From contig JASHVB010000664.1 of assembly GCA_030039695.1 (NCBI GenBank), positions 1-10,960 of the forward strand: DNA of 10,960 bases, given 5' to 3'. Numbering within the stretch: the stretch's first letter is position 1; every line of letters starts with the position of its first letter. The DNA is from Acetobacteraceae bacterium (GTDB taxonomy: Bacteria; Pseudomonadota; Alphaproteobacteria; Acetobacterales; Acetobacteraceae). Of the stretch, positions 1 to 10,512 are shown in pieces. The position numbers and the translations under genes are program-made. The notes under the pieces are model-generated. The model was not told the origin of the DNA. It searched no databases and was given only the letters and a program-made list of their open reading frames with translations.

Positions 1-858
<858 letters not shown>

Positions 859-860
859 CT

Positions 861-892
861 CTCACCGGCGAAGCGGGCGAGGGTCGGGTGAG
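861..892 (+). other. Stem-loop just after ilvC
   Basis: CTCACC (861-866) and GGTGAG (887-892) are perfect 6-base inverted arms around a 20-base GC-rich spacer, starting three bases after the ilvC stop. There is no T-run after it, so a classic intrinsic terminator is not shown. The wording of the segment (CTCACC, GAAGCGGGCGAGGGTCGG, GTGAGGGG) resembles the dispersed palindromic intergenic repeats common in GC-rich alphaproteobacteria, but one copy in one window cannot prove this. Confidence 0.35.
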
Positions 893-941
893 GGGATCGC
901 GGAGCGCACGAGCATTCTCGCCTGCCCGTTCCAGTCGTTGC

Positions 942-950
942 GAGAGAGGA
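942..950 (+). promoter_or_regulatory. Ribosome binding site of the macro-domain gene
   Basis: GAGAGAGGA ends eight bases before the ATG at 959. This purine-rich site decides the start: a TTG at 938 in the same frame would place the site inside the coding region and adds seven residues (MRERKPC) that the family does not have. Confidence 0.6.
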
Positions 951-958
951 AGCCGTGT

Positions 959-1470
<512 letters not shown>

Positions 1471-1474
<4 letters not shown>

Positions 1475-1499
1475 CAGGGGGCCCCCCCGCCCGTATGTC
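1471..1499 (+). promoter_or_regulatory. Candidate sigma-70 promoter of rpmJ
   Basis: TTGACA at 1471-1476 is a perfect -35 consensus and contains the TGA stop of the macro gene. Seventeen bases follow (five G, seven C, then GCCCG), then TATGTC at 1494-1499 as a weak -10. Transcription would begin near 1506, leaving about 27 bases of leader before the rpmJ ATG. The -35 and the ideal spacing are seen directly; activity is inferred. Confidence 0.5.
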
Positions 1500-1532
1500 C
1501 CGCCGCTCATTTGCCGCCCTGGAATTCGTGCC

Positions 1533-1658
1533 ATGAGAGTTCGCAACAGCCTTCGGGCCGCCAAGACCCGCGACAAGAACTGCCGCGTGGTGCGCCGTCG
1601 CGGCCGGGTTTACGTGATCAACAAGAAGAACCCGCGGATGAAGGCCCGCCAGGGCTAA
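1533..1658 (+). CDS. rpmJ: 50S ribosomal protein L36 (bL36), zinc-free form
   Basis: This is the smallest protein of the large ribosomal subunit, bound to 23S rRNA. The 41 residues start [20 protein letters not shown], continue with [21 protein letters not shown] and are very basic. The family exists with a zinc site made of three Cys and one His, or without it; here only C17 remains, at the position of the second zinc Cys, so the protein belongs to the zinc-independent form with the insertion before that Cys, as in most alphaproteobacteria and E. coli YkgO. It is monocistronic in appearance, with a candidate promoter at 1471-1499 and no strong Shine-Dalgarno (only GGAA at 1521-1524). The gene downstream, polA, is on the other strand. 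The zinc-free form lets ribosomes be made under zinc limitation; whether a second, zinc-binding copy exists elsewhere cannot be seen. Confidence 0.97.
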   Translation: MRVRNSLRAAKTRDKNCRVVRRRGRVYVINKKNPRMKARQG

Positions 1659-1714
1659 CGCTGCGCGATTCCGGCGATCAGCCCGCCAGCCGCTTCAGTA
1701 GCAGCCAGGTGAGC

Positions 1715-1737
1715 CGAAACCGGCGACCGGCATTTCG
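1715..1737. repeat. Hairpin repeat, copy 1
   Basis: CGAAACCGG (1715-1723), loop CGA, then CCGG-CA-TTTCG (1727-1737): nine base pairs with a two-base bulge and a three-base loop. The sequence and the two-base bulge at the same side recur in copy 2 at 1821-1848, and the flank after both arms is similar (CGAAGGCGG here, CGGAAGGCCG there). Confidence 0.5.
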
Positions 1738-1820
1738 CGAAGGCGGATCGTGAAATTGCGGCACAACCCCCGACCGCAGAGCGCAGGCGCACTTCAGGAC
1801 CCGCCCGATCGTGCCTGGGT

Positions 1821-1848
1821 GCGAAACCGGCACCGACCGGTTCTTCGC
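1821..1848. repeat. Hairpin repeat, copy 2
   Basis: GCGAAACCGG (1821-1830), loop CACCGA, then CCGGT-TC-TTCGC (1837-1848): ten base pairs with a two-base bulge. It is a diverged direct repeat of copy 1, 106 bases downstream, with changes mainly in the loop and bulge. Confidence 0.5.
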
Positions 1849-1868
1849 GGAAGGCCGCCGCGGCGCCA

Positions 1869-1889
1869 GCCAGCGGCCCGGTCGCTGGC
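1869..1889. other. Short perfect hairpin
   Basis: GCCAGCG (1869-1875) and CGCTGGC (1883-1889) form seven perfect pairs around GCCCGGT. No T-run follows on either strand. It may help end transcripts from rpmJ or polA, but nothing shows this directly. Confidence 0.35.
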
Positions 1890-2022
1890 ATAGCCGCCAG
1901 CCTCGCGGCGTTGCGACAGCGACAACGTTTCGAACGAACCGGCTTTCATATCGGAATCCCAATGCGGTGCGGGTCCGCAACTCCGGCACCCGACGCCCAA
2001 CATCGCGGTGCCCCGAGCGCGG

Positions 2023-4938
2023 CTAGTGCGCCTCCGCCCAGGTCCGTCCCGACCCGGTCTCCACCACCAGCGGCACCGACAACACCGCGGCGGTTTCCAT
2101 CACGCCGCGCGCCACGTCGGCGAGACGCCCTGCCTCGTCCTGCGGCGCCTCGAACAGCAGCTCGTCATGCACCTGCAGCAGCATGCGCGAGCGCAGCCCG
2201 GCGGCACGCAACGCCGCCGGCAGGCGGATCATGGCGCGCTTGATGATGTCCGCCGCACCGCCCTGCAGCGGCGCGTTGATTGCCTGCCGCTCGGCATAGG
2301 CGCGGCGAGCCGGGTTCTTGTCAGCGATGCCCGGCACCCAGCAGCGGCGGCCGAACGGCGTCACGACGAAGCCGTTGATCCGCGCATCCTCCTTGGTTTT
2401 TTCCATGTAGGTGCGGATGCCGGGATAACGCTCGAAATAGCGGTCGATGAAGCCACGCGCCTCACCCGGTGTGATGCCGAGCTGTCGCGCCAGGCCGAAC
2501 CCGCTGATGCCGTAGATGATGCCGAAATTGATCGCTTTGGCGCGGCGCCGCGTCATCGGGTCCATGCCCTGCATCGGAATACCGAACACTTCGGACGCCG
2601 TTCGCGCATGGATGTCTTCGCCACCTGCGAAGCTCTCGCGCAGCGCAGGGATCTCGGCAACGTGCGCGAGCAATCGCAGCTCGATCTGCGAGTAGTCGCA
2701 ACTGACCAGCACGTGACCGGGCGCAGCGACGAAGGCGTGGCGAATGCGGCTGCCTTCATCGGTACGGATCGGAATGTTCTGCAAATTGGGATCGTTTGAC
2801 GACAGCCTCCCGGTGGATGCGATCGCCTGCGCGAAGCTGGTGTGGACCCGGCCGGTGTCAGGATTGATCTCCTCCACCAGGGCATCGGCATAAGTCGATT
2901 TCAGTTTCTGCAGCTGGCGCCAGTCGAGGATTTTCGCGGGCAGCTCCAACCCCTGCTCCGCGAGAGTCTGCAACACGGACGAATCGGTGCCCCAAGCGCC
3001 GGTTTTCATGCGCTTGCCACCCGGCAGACCCATCTTATCGAACAACACTTCGCCCAACTGCTTCGGGCTGCCGACATTGAATTCGAACCCGGCGAGGCGA
3101 TGGCACTCGCGCTCCATCACCTCCATTCGTTGTTCGAAATCGACCGACATGCGGCGCAGATCGTCGGCATCGACCTTGATGCCGGCGCTCTCCATCTCAA
3201 TGAGTACACCGGTCAGCCGCCGCTCGATCTGTTCGTAAAGCGCGAGCGAGTGATTGAACCGCAGCCGCGACCGTAGCGCCTGCCACAGCCGCAGCGCCAC
3301 ATCGGCATCCTCCGCCGCATACGCGCTCGCGCGCTCGATCGGCACGTTGGCGAACGCGATGCGGTTGCGCCCAGTGCCGGTCACTTCGTCGTAGCTGATC
3401 GGCGTGTGGCCGAGGTGCAGCTGCGCCAGCTCGTCCAATCCGTGGCCGTGCATGCCGGCTTCCTGCGAGTAGGAAATCAGCATCGTGTCATCGTACGGCG
3501 TCGGCATCGCAAAGCCCGCACGCGTCAGAACCAGCATGTCGAACTTTGCGTGATGAAAGATCTTCAGCACGCACGGATCAGTCAGCACGGGATCGAGTGC
3601 GGCGATCGCTGCCTGCAGCGGCACCTGCTGGGGCAGCCCGTCGTGTCGCAATGGCACGTACGCCGCGCGGCCCGGCGCGGTGGCAAGCGAAAATCCCACC
3701 AGCCGAGCACTCATCGGATTCAGTCCGTCGGTCTCGGTATCCAGCCCGACAAGCCCACACTTTTGCGCCTCCGCGAGGAACTCGCGCAGCGCCGGTTCTG
3801 TCGTGAGCGTGACGTAGGGCCCGAATCCCTCGGCGGTGGGCTCGACAACCGGACGTTCAGCCACCGGCAACGGCAACGCGACCTGCGTCGGGCGCGCCGC
3901 GCTTCCCACGGTGCGCGCCACAGCGGGCGCCTCATCCAGTCCCAGCCGCGCCGTCACGCTTCGGAAGCCCTGCACCCGCAGCCATGCCGCCAGCTTCGCC
4001 TTCTCGTAATCATGCGCCACCAGCGCATCGATCGGCGCGGGCAGCGGCGCATCCGCGCGCAGCGTCACCAGCTCGCGCGAAATCCGCGCCTTCGCGGCAT
4101 GTTCGATCAGCGCATCGCGCCGCTTCGACGGCTTCATCGCCGGCGCCGCGGCCAGCACCGTTTCCAGATCGCCGTATTCGTTGATCAGCGCCGCCGCGCC
4201 CTTGGGTCCGATGCCAGGCACCCCCGGGACGTTATCCACCGAGTCGCCGATCAGCGACTGCACTTCGATCATCTTGTCGGGTGTGACGCCGAACTTTTCC
4301 ATCACCTCGGCGGGGCCGATCGGCTTCTGCTTGATCGGATCCAGCATCTCCACGCCGGGACGGATGAGCTGCATCAGATCCTTGTCGGACGAGACAATCG
4401 TGACCTGCCCGCCATCCCTCTCCGCCGCAGCGGCATAGGCCGCGATCAGGTCGTCGGCCTCCCAGTCCTCCAGCTCAACGGCGCGCACGCCGAACGCATC
4501 TGTCGCTTCGCGGATGAGCCCGAATTGTGGAATCAGCTCCTCGGGCGGCGGCGGCCGGTGCGCCTTGTAGTTCTGATACAACCGGTTGCGGAACGTCATG
4601 TGGCCGGCATCGAAGATCACGCCGATGTGGGTGCCAACGCGTTCGCGCAACAGCTTGGCCAGCATGTTGGTAAAGCCAAACACCGCATTCACCGGCGTGC
4701 CGTCCGGGCGCGTCATCGGCGGCAATGCGTGGAAGGCGCGGAAGATAAACCCGGACCCGTCGATCAGAATCAGGTGCAGGGTGTGTTCTGGCGCCGCCGG
4801 GGTCTCGATTTCCGGCAGGATGTCGGTGTCAGCGGGCGTGGCGGGCTCCTCCTGCGGTGTCGGGTCGCGTGACAATAGCCGAGCATGCGCGCCCTTCCAA
4901 TCCGCTGGGCCTGACCCGGCCGATCCCGCCATCGGCAT
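2023..4938 (-). CDS. polA: DNA polymerase I with 5'-3' and 3'-5' exonuclease domains
   Basis: DNA polymerase I removes RNA primers, fills gaps during lagging-strand synthesis and works in excision repair. From ATG 4938 the protein has 971 residues; the family usually has about 920-1000. Residues 54-335 are the 5'-3' exonuclease (HLILIDGSGFIFRAFHALPP, DWEADDLIAAYA, SSDKDLMQL, GDSVDNVPGVPGIGPKGAA). Residues 375-560 are the proofreading exonuclease with its acidic residues intact: D400 and E402 in GLDTETDGL, D467 in AKFDM, Y540 and D544 in YAAEDAD. The polymerase follows: motif A VSCDYSQIELRL (D748), motif B RRRAKAINFGIIYG (R797, K801, F805, Y809), motif C LQVHDELLFE (D925). The first 53 residues are low-complexity Pro/Ala/Glu, and the true start may be later (ATG 4932 or a TTG at residue 22); a GGAGGAG at 4846-4852 has no start at usable distance. 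It lies 59 bases after the acyl-CoA dehydrogenase gene and may share its transcript. Confidence 0.98.
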   Translation of the reverse strand: MPMAGSAGSGPADWKGAHARLLSRDPTPQEEPATPADTDILPEIETPAAPEHTLHLILIDGSGFIFRAFHALPPMTRPDGTPVNAVFGFTNMLAKLLRERVGTHIGVIFDAGHMTFRNRLYQNYKAHRPPPPEELIPQFGLIREATDAFGVRAVELEDWEADDLIAAYAAAAERDGGQVTIVSSDKDLMQLIRPGVEMLDPIKQKPIGPAEVMEKFGVTPDKMIEVQSLIGDSVDNVPGVPGIGPKGAAALINEYGDLETVLAAAPAMKPSKRRDALIEHAAKARISRELVTLRADAPLPAPIDALVAHDYEKAKLAAWLRVQGFRSVTARLGLDEAPAVARTVGSAARPTQVALPLPVAERPVVEPTAEGFGPYVTLTTEPALREFLAEAQKCGLVGLDTETDGLNPMSARLVGFSLATAPGRAAYVPLRHDGLPQQVPLQAAIAALDPVLTDPCVLKIFHHAKFDMLVLTRAGFAMPTPYDDTMLISYSQEAGMHGHGLDELAQLHLGHTPISYDEVTGTGRNRIAFANVPIERASAYAAEDADVALRLWQALRSRLRFNHSLALYEQIERRLTGVLIEMESAGIKVDADDLRRMSVDFEQRMEVMERECHRLAGFEFNVGSPKQLGEVLFDKMGLPGGKRMKTGAWGTDSSVLQTLAEQGLELPAKILDWRQLQKLKSTYADALVEEINPDTGRVHTSFAQAIASTGRLSSNDPNLQNIPIRTDEGSRIRHAFVAAPGHVLVSCDYSQIELRLLAHVAEIPALRESFAGGEDIHARTASEVFGIPMQGMDPMTRRRAKAINFGIIYGISGFGLARQLGITPGEARGFIDRYFERYPGIRTYMEKTKEDARINGFVVTPFGRRCWVPGIADKNPARRAYAERQAINAPLQGGAADIIKRAMIRLPAALRAAGLRSRMLLQVHDELLFEAPQDEAGRLADVARGVMETAAVLSVPLVVETGSGRTWAEAH

Positions 4939-4997
4939 CCGCGAAGCGCCGCCCCATGGCGACGCCTGTGGCGATCAGAGCGCATGCACGGGTGGGG

Positions 4998-6176
4998 TCA
5001 GTACGACCGCGGCATGCCGAGTACGTGTTGACCGACATAGCCAAGGATCAAATTCGTCGAGATCGGCGCGATCTGATAGATCCGCGTCTCGCGCCATTTA
5101 CGCTCGATCTCATATTCCCGCGCATAGGAGAATCCGCCGAACGTCTGCATCGCTGTTTCGGCTGCCTTCCAGCACGCCTCGCTCGCCAACAGCTTGGCGA
5201 CGTTGGCGTCCGCTCCACATTCCTGCCCGGCGTCGAACAACGCCGCGGCGCGGCGGCACATCATATCGGCGGCTTCCAGTTCTGCCCAGGCGCGCGCGAT
5301 CGGAAACTGCACGCCCTGGTTCCTGCCGATCGGCGCACCAAACACCACGCGATCCTTGGCGTACTGCGTCGCCCGCTTCACAAACCAGCGGCCATCACCG
5401 ACGGCTTCGCTTGCGACGAGGATGCGCTCGGCATTCATCCCATCCAGAATATAATGGAACCCGTGACCTTCCTCGCCGATCAAACTGCTGGCCGGGATGC
5501 GAAAGTTATCGAAAAAAACCTCAGTCGTGTTGTGATTGATCATCGCCTTGATCGGGCGGATTTCCAACCCCTTGCCCTTGTTCTTCTCCGACAGATCGAC
5601 CAGGAACACCGATAGCCCGTCGCTCCGCCGCTTCACCTGGTCGACCGGCGTGGTGCGCGCCAGCAGCAACATCATGTCTGAATAGAGCGCACGCGACGTC
5701 CAGACCTTCTGGCCGTTGACGATATAGGAATCGCCGTCGCGCACCGCACGCGTCTTCAACTGCGTCGTGTCGGAACCGGTCGTCGGTTCGGTCACGCCGA
5801 ATGCCTGCAGCCTGATCCTCCCGGCGGCGATCTCTGGCAGATAGGTCCGTTTCTGCTGTTCGCTGCCGTGCCGCAGCAGCGTGCCCATGATGTACATCTG
5901 TGCATGGCCCTGGCTGGCGGTGCAGCCGCTGGCGTTGATCTCTTCCAGGATCACCGCTGCCGCGCGCACCGGCAGCCCTGAGCCGCCGTATGGCTCCGGG
6001 ATCAACGCGCCAAGAAATCCGGCCTCCGTGAGTTCAGTGATGAACTCGGTCGGATACGCCTCCCTGTCCTCCAGCCCGTTCCAGTAGCTGCCGGGGTAGC
6101 GCGCGCAGATCCGGCGCACGGATTCGCGCAGTTCCGGATAGTCCTCGCCGATCGCGACCATCGTCTCGTCCGACAT
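4998..6176 (-). CDS. Acyl-CoA dehydrogenase, isovaleryl/long-chain-type active site
   Basis: FAD-dependent alpha,beta-dehydrogenation of an acyl-CoA, passing electrons to ETF; chain preference is not known. The 392 residues show the three usual parts: N-terminal helices (ending around HGSEQQKRTYLPEIAAG), the middle beta domain with the flavin segments FGVTEPTTGSD and NGQKVWTSRA, and the C-terminal helical domain with QTFGGFSYAREYEIERKWRE. The usual catalytic Glu of the YEGT motif is absent; the C-terminus reads RIYQIAPISTNLIL instead. A Glu in MNAERILVA (E250 from this start) sits where isovaleryl-CoA and long-chain dehydrogenases carry their catalytic base, so activity is expected. ATG 6176 is chosen because GGAGG lies five bases before it; an ATG at 6188 in frame would add MEAA. 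It is the first gene of a possible unit with polA and is divergent from the glycosyltransferase. Confidence 0.95.
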   Translation of the reverse strand: MSDETMVAIGEDYPELRESVRRICARYPGSYWNGLEDREAYPTEFITELTEAGFLGALIPEPYGGSGLPVRAAAVILEEINASGCTASQGHAQMYIMGTLLRHGSEQQKRTYLPEIAAGRIRLQAFGVTEPTTGSDTTQLKTRAVRDGDSYIVNGQKVWTSRALYSDMMLLLARTTPVDQVKRRSDGLSVFLVDLSEKNKGKGLEIRPIKAMINHNTTEVFFDNFRIPASSLIGEEGHGFHYILDGMNAERILVASEAVGDGRWFVKRATQYAKDRVVFGAPIGRNQGVQFPIARAWAELEAADMMCRRAAALFDAGQECGADANVAKLLASEACWKAAETAMQTFGGFSYAREYEIERKWRETRIYQIAPISTNLILGYVGQHVLGMPRSY

Positions 6177-6265
6177 CGCCGCCTCCATCCTCGCCGCGAC
6201 CGACGCTGCCGAAGCCGGAAAGTTGCGTCAAACCGCGCCCTCGCGCCGCGTGCGCCGGGCTGCTA
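6177..6265. promoter_or_regulatory. Divergent intergenic region
   Basis: These 89 bases must carry the 5' signals of two divergent genes. On the - strand TTGACG (6226-6231) is a good -35 match, but the hexamer 17 bases on, CAGCGT (6203-6208), is a poor -10. On the + strand I see no convincing promoter and no Shine-Dalgarno before the glycosyltransferase ATG. Confidence 0.35.
6182..6186 (-). promoter_or_regulatory. Ribosome binding site of the acyl-CoA dehydrogenase gene
   Basis: GGAGG on the - strand, five bases before ATG 6176. It supports this start over the in-frame ATG at 6188, which the site itself partly overlaps. Confidence 0.6.
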
Positions 6266-7207
6266 ATGGCCGACGCAATGCGAATCCTGTTTGTCACGTC
6301 CAATCGACTCGGTGACGCGGTGCTGTCCACCGGGCTGCTCGACCACTTGCGGCTCACTCATCCCGACGCGCGCTTCACCATCGCCTGTGGGCCAGCGGCG
6401 GAAGGCGTGTTCCTGCGCATGCCGAACCGCGACCGCACCATCGTGCTGGACAAGCGGCGCTACCGTCTGCACTGGCCCAACCTGTGGCTTGAGGCGATAC
6501 GGACGCGTTGGGACCTTGTCGTGGACATCCGCGGCTCGGCGCTCGCGTGGATGGTGTCCGCGCAGCGACGTGCCGTGATGCGCCGGCGATCTGGACACAA
6601 AGTCGCCCAGCTTGCCGCCGTACTCGGGATTGATCCACCGCCGCTTCCAGTGGCGTGGACCGCGCCGCAGGATCGCGCGCGCGCGGCCGCCCTGTTGCCG
6701 GCCAATCGGCCGGTCGTGGCTTTGGTGCCGACCGCGAACTGGTCACCCAAGGTGTGGCCGAGCGAGCGGTTCGTCACGTTGTTCCGCATGCTGGTGGCGG
6801 GGGCGCTGCCGGGCGCGGTGCCGGCGGTATTCGCCGGTCCCGGCGATACCGAACGGGCGACGGCCGCGCCTGTGCTGGCAGCTCTGCCTGGCGCGGTTGA
6901 TCTGGTGGGACGGCTGAGCCTGCCGGAGGTCGCGGCCTGTCTTGCGCGCTCCACTCTGTTTGTTGGTAACGATTCCGGCCTGATGCACCTGGCCGCGGCA
7001 GCCGGCGCGCCGACGCTCGGTCTGTTCGGACCGACCGACGCCGCGGAGTACGCGCCGTCCGGCCTGCGTGCGCGCGCCGTGGTGTCTGCTTCAAATCGGA
7101 TGGAACACTTGAGTGTCGAGCAGGTGCGATCGGAAGCCGTGCGGCTGCTGGCTCAGGGTTCCGCAATCCGCTCGCGCGCGGCGCTGTCTCAGGCGACGAT
7201 CGGGTAG
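6266..7207 (+). CDS. Family 9 glycosyltransferase, heptosyltransferase type
   Basis: GT9 enzymes transfer heptose (or a related sugar) from an ADP-activated donor to lipopolysaccharide core or another envelope glycan on the cytoplasmic face of the inner membrane. The 313 residues fit the GT-B fold: the N-terminal half begins MRILFVTSNRLGDAVLSTGL, with the family's R-x-GD motif (R14, G16, D17; D17 matches the proposed catalytic Asp of WaaC). The C-terminal half holds VPTANWSPKVWPSERF at 154-169, AGPGDTE at 190-196 and the donor-site signature FVGNDSGLMHLAAAAGAPTL at 232-251, then LFGPTDAAEYAP. The start could be ATG 6266 or ATG 6278; the latter begins directly at MRILF as in most homologues, but neither has a clear Shine-Dalgarno. 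No other envelope sugar genes are in the window, so the acceptor cannot be told. It converges on the helicase gene with 13 bases between the stops. Confidence 0.92.
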   Translation: MADAMRILFVTSNRLGDAVLSTGLLDHLRLTHPDARFTIACGPAAEGVFLRMPNRDRTIVLDKRRYRLHWPNLWLEAIRTRWDLVVDIRGSALAWMVSAQRRAVMRRRSGHKVAQLAAVLGIDPPPLPVAWTAPQDRARAAALLPANRPVVALVPTANWSPKVWPSERFVTLFRMLVAGALPGAVPAVFAGPGDTERATAAPVLAALPGAVDLVGRLSLPEVAACLARSTLFVGNDSGLMHLAAAAGAPTLGLFGPTDAAEYAPSGLRARAVVSASNRMEHLSVEQVRSEAVRLLAQGSAIRSRAALSQATIG

Positions 7208-7220
7208 CTGCGGGCCCCGC

Positions 7221-9722
<2,502 letters not shown>

Positions 9723-9728
9723 GGTCGA

Positions 9729-9757
9729 ATGGTTGGGGTTTGCCCCGGGAATTGCAA
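9729..9757 (-). promoter_or_regulatory. Possible promoter giving a leaderless helicase transcript
   Basis: Reading the - strand, TTGCAA (9752-9757) is a four-of-six -35 match, followed after exactly 17 bases by AACCAT (9729-9734), a weak -10. Six bases later comes the ATG, so transcription would start at its A. This fits the missing Shine-Dalgarno, but both boxes are weak. The spacer contains GGGG-CAAA-CCCC (9735-9746), which could instead be a hairpin in a longer leader. Confidence 0.25.
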
Positions 9758-9798
9758 GCGTTTCCGGCAGCGACCGTGCTGTGTCATTGCCAATTCAC

Positions 9799-9840
9799 AA
9801 GAGCCGGAGCAATCCAGGCTCGGGGATTGCTTCCGCTCTT
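9799..9840 (-). terminator. Strong stem-loop after nfuA
   Basis: Two 17-base arms (9799-9815 and 9824-9840) pair at 15 positions around an eight-base loop, 23 bases after the nfuA stop. On the - strand the downstream arm ends in GGCTCTT and is followed by GTGAATTGG, so the T-run is very short. It is the best terminator-like structure in the window; it could also protect the 3' end of the nfuA message from decay. Confidence 0.5.
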
Positions 9841-9863
9841 CGGGACTTACGGTGACGGAAGAA

Positions 9864-10424
9864 TCAGAGCTCCACCTGCTCGACGGCCACGACCTCCGGC
9901 ACGTAGTGGCGCAGCATGTTCTCGATCCCGTGCTTCAGCGTCGCACGCGAGGATGGGCAGCCGGAGCATGAGCCCTGCATGTGCAGGCGCACGATGCCGT
10001 CGCGATAGCCGCGAAACACGATGTCGCCGCCGTCGCCGGCGACCGCAGGGCGGACCCGCGTGTCCAGCAGCTCCTTGATTTGATCGACGATCTCCTGGTC
10101 GGCGGGATCCACGTCCTCGTCCATCAGGTCCCCGCCGTCCCCTTCGATCACCGGACGCCCGGCGACGAAGTGGTCCATGATCGCCGCAAGCACCTGCGGC
10201 TTCAAAGCCGGCCAGGCGATCTCATCGGTCTTGGTGATGGTGACGAAGTCGTTGCCGAGGAACACGCGCGCCACGCCCGGCAGATCGAATAACGCGGTGG
10301 CGAGCGGTGAACGCGCCGCCGAGGCCGGAGAGGCAAAGTCGGCCGTGCCGGCCTCCATAACATAGCGGCCAGGCAGGAACTTCAGGGTGGCGGGGTTGGG
10401 CGTGCCTTCGGTCTCGATGAACAT
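9864..10424 (-). CDS. NifU-like iron-sulfur scaffold/carrier protein (NfuA type)
   Basis: Proteins of this kind carry a 4Fe-4S cluster bridged between two subunits and deliver it to target enzymes in the cytoplasm. The 186 residues show both family parts. The N-terminal Nfu domain (residues 1-90) begins MFIETEGTPNPATLKFLPG, the hallmark of alphaproteobacterial and mitochondrial NFU1 proteins. The C-terminal NifU domain (about 110-180) has RPAVAGDGGDIVFRGY and the cluster-binding motif GSCSGCPSS with C153 and C156, followed by LKHGIENML. The start is ATG 10424, since the conserved MFIETEGTPNP begins there; an in-frame start at 10454 would add ten unrelated residues. No strong Shine-Dalgarno is seen (GAGG about 14 bases upstream). 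It is the upstream gene of the helicase on this strand. NFU1-like is as good a name as NfuA; the E. coli NfuA N-domain is a degenerate A-type domain and differs. Confidence 0.95.
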   Translation of the reverse strand: MFIETEGTPNPATLKFLPGRYVMEAGTADFASPASAARSPLATALFDLPGVARVFLGNDFVTITKTDEIAWPALKPQVLAAIMDHFVAGRPVIEGDGGDLMDEDVDPADQEIVDQIKELLDTRVRPAVAGDGGDIVFRGYRDGIVRLHMQGSCSGCPSSRATLKHGIENMLRHYVPEVVAVEQVEL

Positions 10425-10457
10425 GGCGGGCAGGTGACCTCGCGGGGTTTGCAAACC

Positions 10458-10472
10458 GGACCATCACGGTCC
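10458..10472. promoter_or_regulatory. Perfect dyad in the nfuA leader
   Basis: GGACC (10458-10462) and GGTCC (10468-10472) flank ATCAC. It lies between the candidate -10 and the nfuA start. It could be an operator half-site pair or a small RNA hairpin; the regulator is unknown. Confidence 0.3.
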
Positions 10473-10482
10473 TGTCGGGCAG

Positions 10483-10512
10483 ATATTTCGGCGCGAACAC
10501 CGGCGATGGCAA
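10483..10512 (-). promoter_or_regulatory. Candidate promoter of nfuA
   Basis: On the - strand TTGCCA (10507-10512, five of six -35 matches) is followed after 18 bases by AAATAT (10483-10488) as a -10. The local A/T patch is unusual in this GC-rich region. The leader would be about 50 bases and would include the dyad at 10458-10472. Confidence 0.3.

Larger units (their letters stand above)
1659..2022. other. Gene-free stretch between rpmJ and polA with several hairpins
   Basis: No reading frame here resembles a protein: the open frames on both strands are short, arginine- and proline-rich and without recognisable motifs. rpmJ and polA end toward each other, so both 3' regions lie here. I see four inverted repeats (1715-1737, 1821-1848, 1869-1889 and a small one at 1963-1979) and no T-runs typical of intrinsic terminators. 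A small RNA or a repeat cluster is possible. No tRNA-like T-arm sequence was found. Confidence 0.6.

Noticed and set aside
1678..2026. Open frames of 69-103 codons on both strands between rpmJ and polA
   Set aside because: No motif, no plausible ribosome binding site, Arg-rich composition and overlapping hairpins; better read as non-coding.
3406..4872. A 488-codon open frame on the + strand opposite polA
   Set aside because: It is a mirror of polA codons at high GC, rich in Arg, His and Gln without any domain; polA on the other strand is certain over this range.
7208..7220. GCGGG-C-CCCGC palindrome between the two convergent stops
   Set aside because: A one-base loop cannot form a hairpin and there is no T-run, so it is not called as a bidirectional terminator.
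10510..10512. TTG on the - strand opening a frame PSPVFAPKYLPDRTVMVRFANP ahead of nfuA
   Set aside because: It runs out of frame into nfuA, has no homologue I recognise, and the TTG is better explained as part of a candidate -35 box.
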